Of a DNA stretch of 5,589 bases, positions 5,565 to 5,589 are shown piece after piece. The DNA is from Clostridium sp. UBA6758 (GTDB taxonomy: Bacteria > Bacillota > Clostridia > Clostridiales > Clostridiaceae). The notes under the pieces were generated by a model that saw nothing but the letters and a program-made list of their open reading frames with translations, had not been told where the DNA came from and made no database searches. Position 1 is the first letter of the stretch; each line of letters starts with the position of its first letter. The stretch spans positions 189,455 to 195,043 of the forward strand of contig DKGY01000071.1 of assembly GCA_002453475.1 (NCBI GenBank). The letters are read 5' to 3'. A program made the position numbers and the translations under genes.

Positions 5565-5589
5565 ATTTACTTTTTATCCGATGACTACC

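Overview
The window is very AT-rich, with A/T-biased codons, strong AGGAGG-type ribosome binding sites and A/U-rich hairpin terminators. Together with the protein families present (a clostridial-looking Pcp, a TPR-GGDEF protein, a ThiC without the long N-terminal extension, behind a TPP riboswitch), this points to a low-GC Gram-positive anaerobe, most likely Clostridium in the broad sense. The species cannot be named. There is no sign of mobile elements, CRISPR, tRNA or rRNA.

Layout. (1) Positions 1-689 on the + strand hold the 3' end of a pyroglutamyl peptidase gene (pcp), overlapping by one base a gamma-glutamylcyclotransferase-like gene; a hairpin terminator at 710-743 closes the unit. (2) Positions 744-3766 on the + strand hold three genes: a 71-residue protein of unknown function, a Crp/Fnr-family regulator, and a cytoplasmic TPR-coiled coil-GGDEF protein, probably a diguanylate cyclase. 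Their upstream regions share a short motif, TAACCAT. (3) A long composite hairpin at 3829-3899 separates the GGDEF gene from the convergent thiC. (4) Positions 3908-5564 on the - strand are a complete thiamine-responsive unit. In transcription order it has an extended -10 sigma-A promoter, a TPP aptamer, an A/U hairpin, an intrinsic terminator, a Shine-Dalgarno site and thiC.

How the genes work together. The first pair converges on 5-oxoproline (pyroglutamate): Pcp removes it from peptide N-termini, and gamma-glutamylcyclotransferases form it from gamma-glutamyl compounds. ThiC makes the pyrimidine half of thiamine and should be shut off when TPP binds its leader. The middle block looks like a small signalling group (transcription regulator plus c-di-GMP synthesis), but a functional link rests only on adjacency and the shared upstream motif.

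Most of the window is ordinary chromosomal content. The least explained parts are the 71-residue protein, the TAACCAT/ATATTAACC repeats around the regulator, and the unknown ligand of the regulator, which lacks the usual cAMP and Fe-S determinants.
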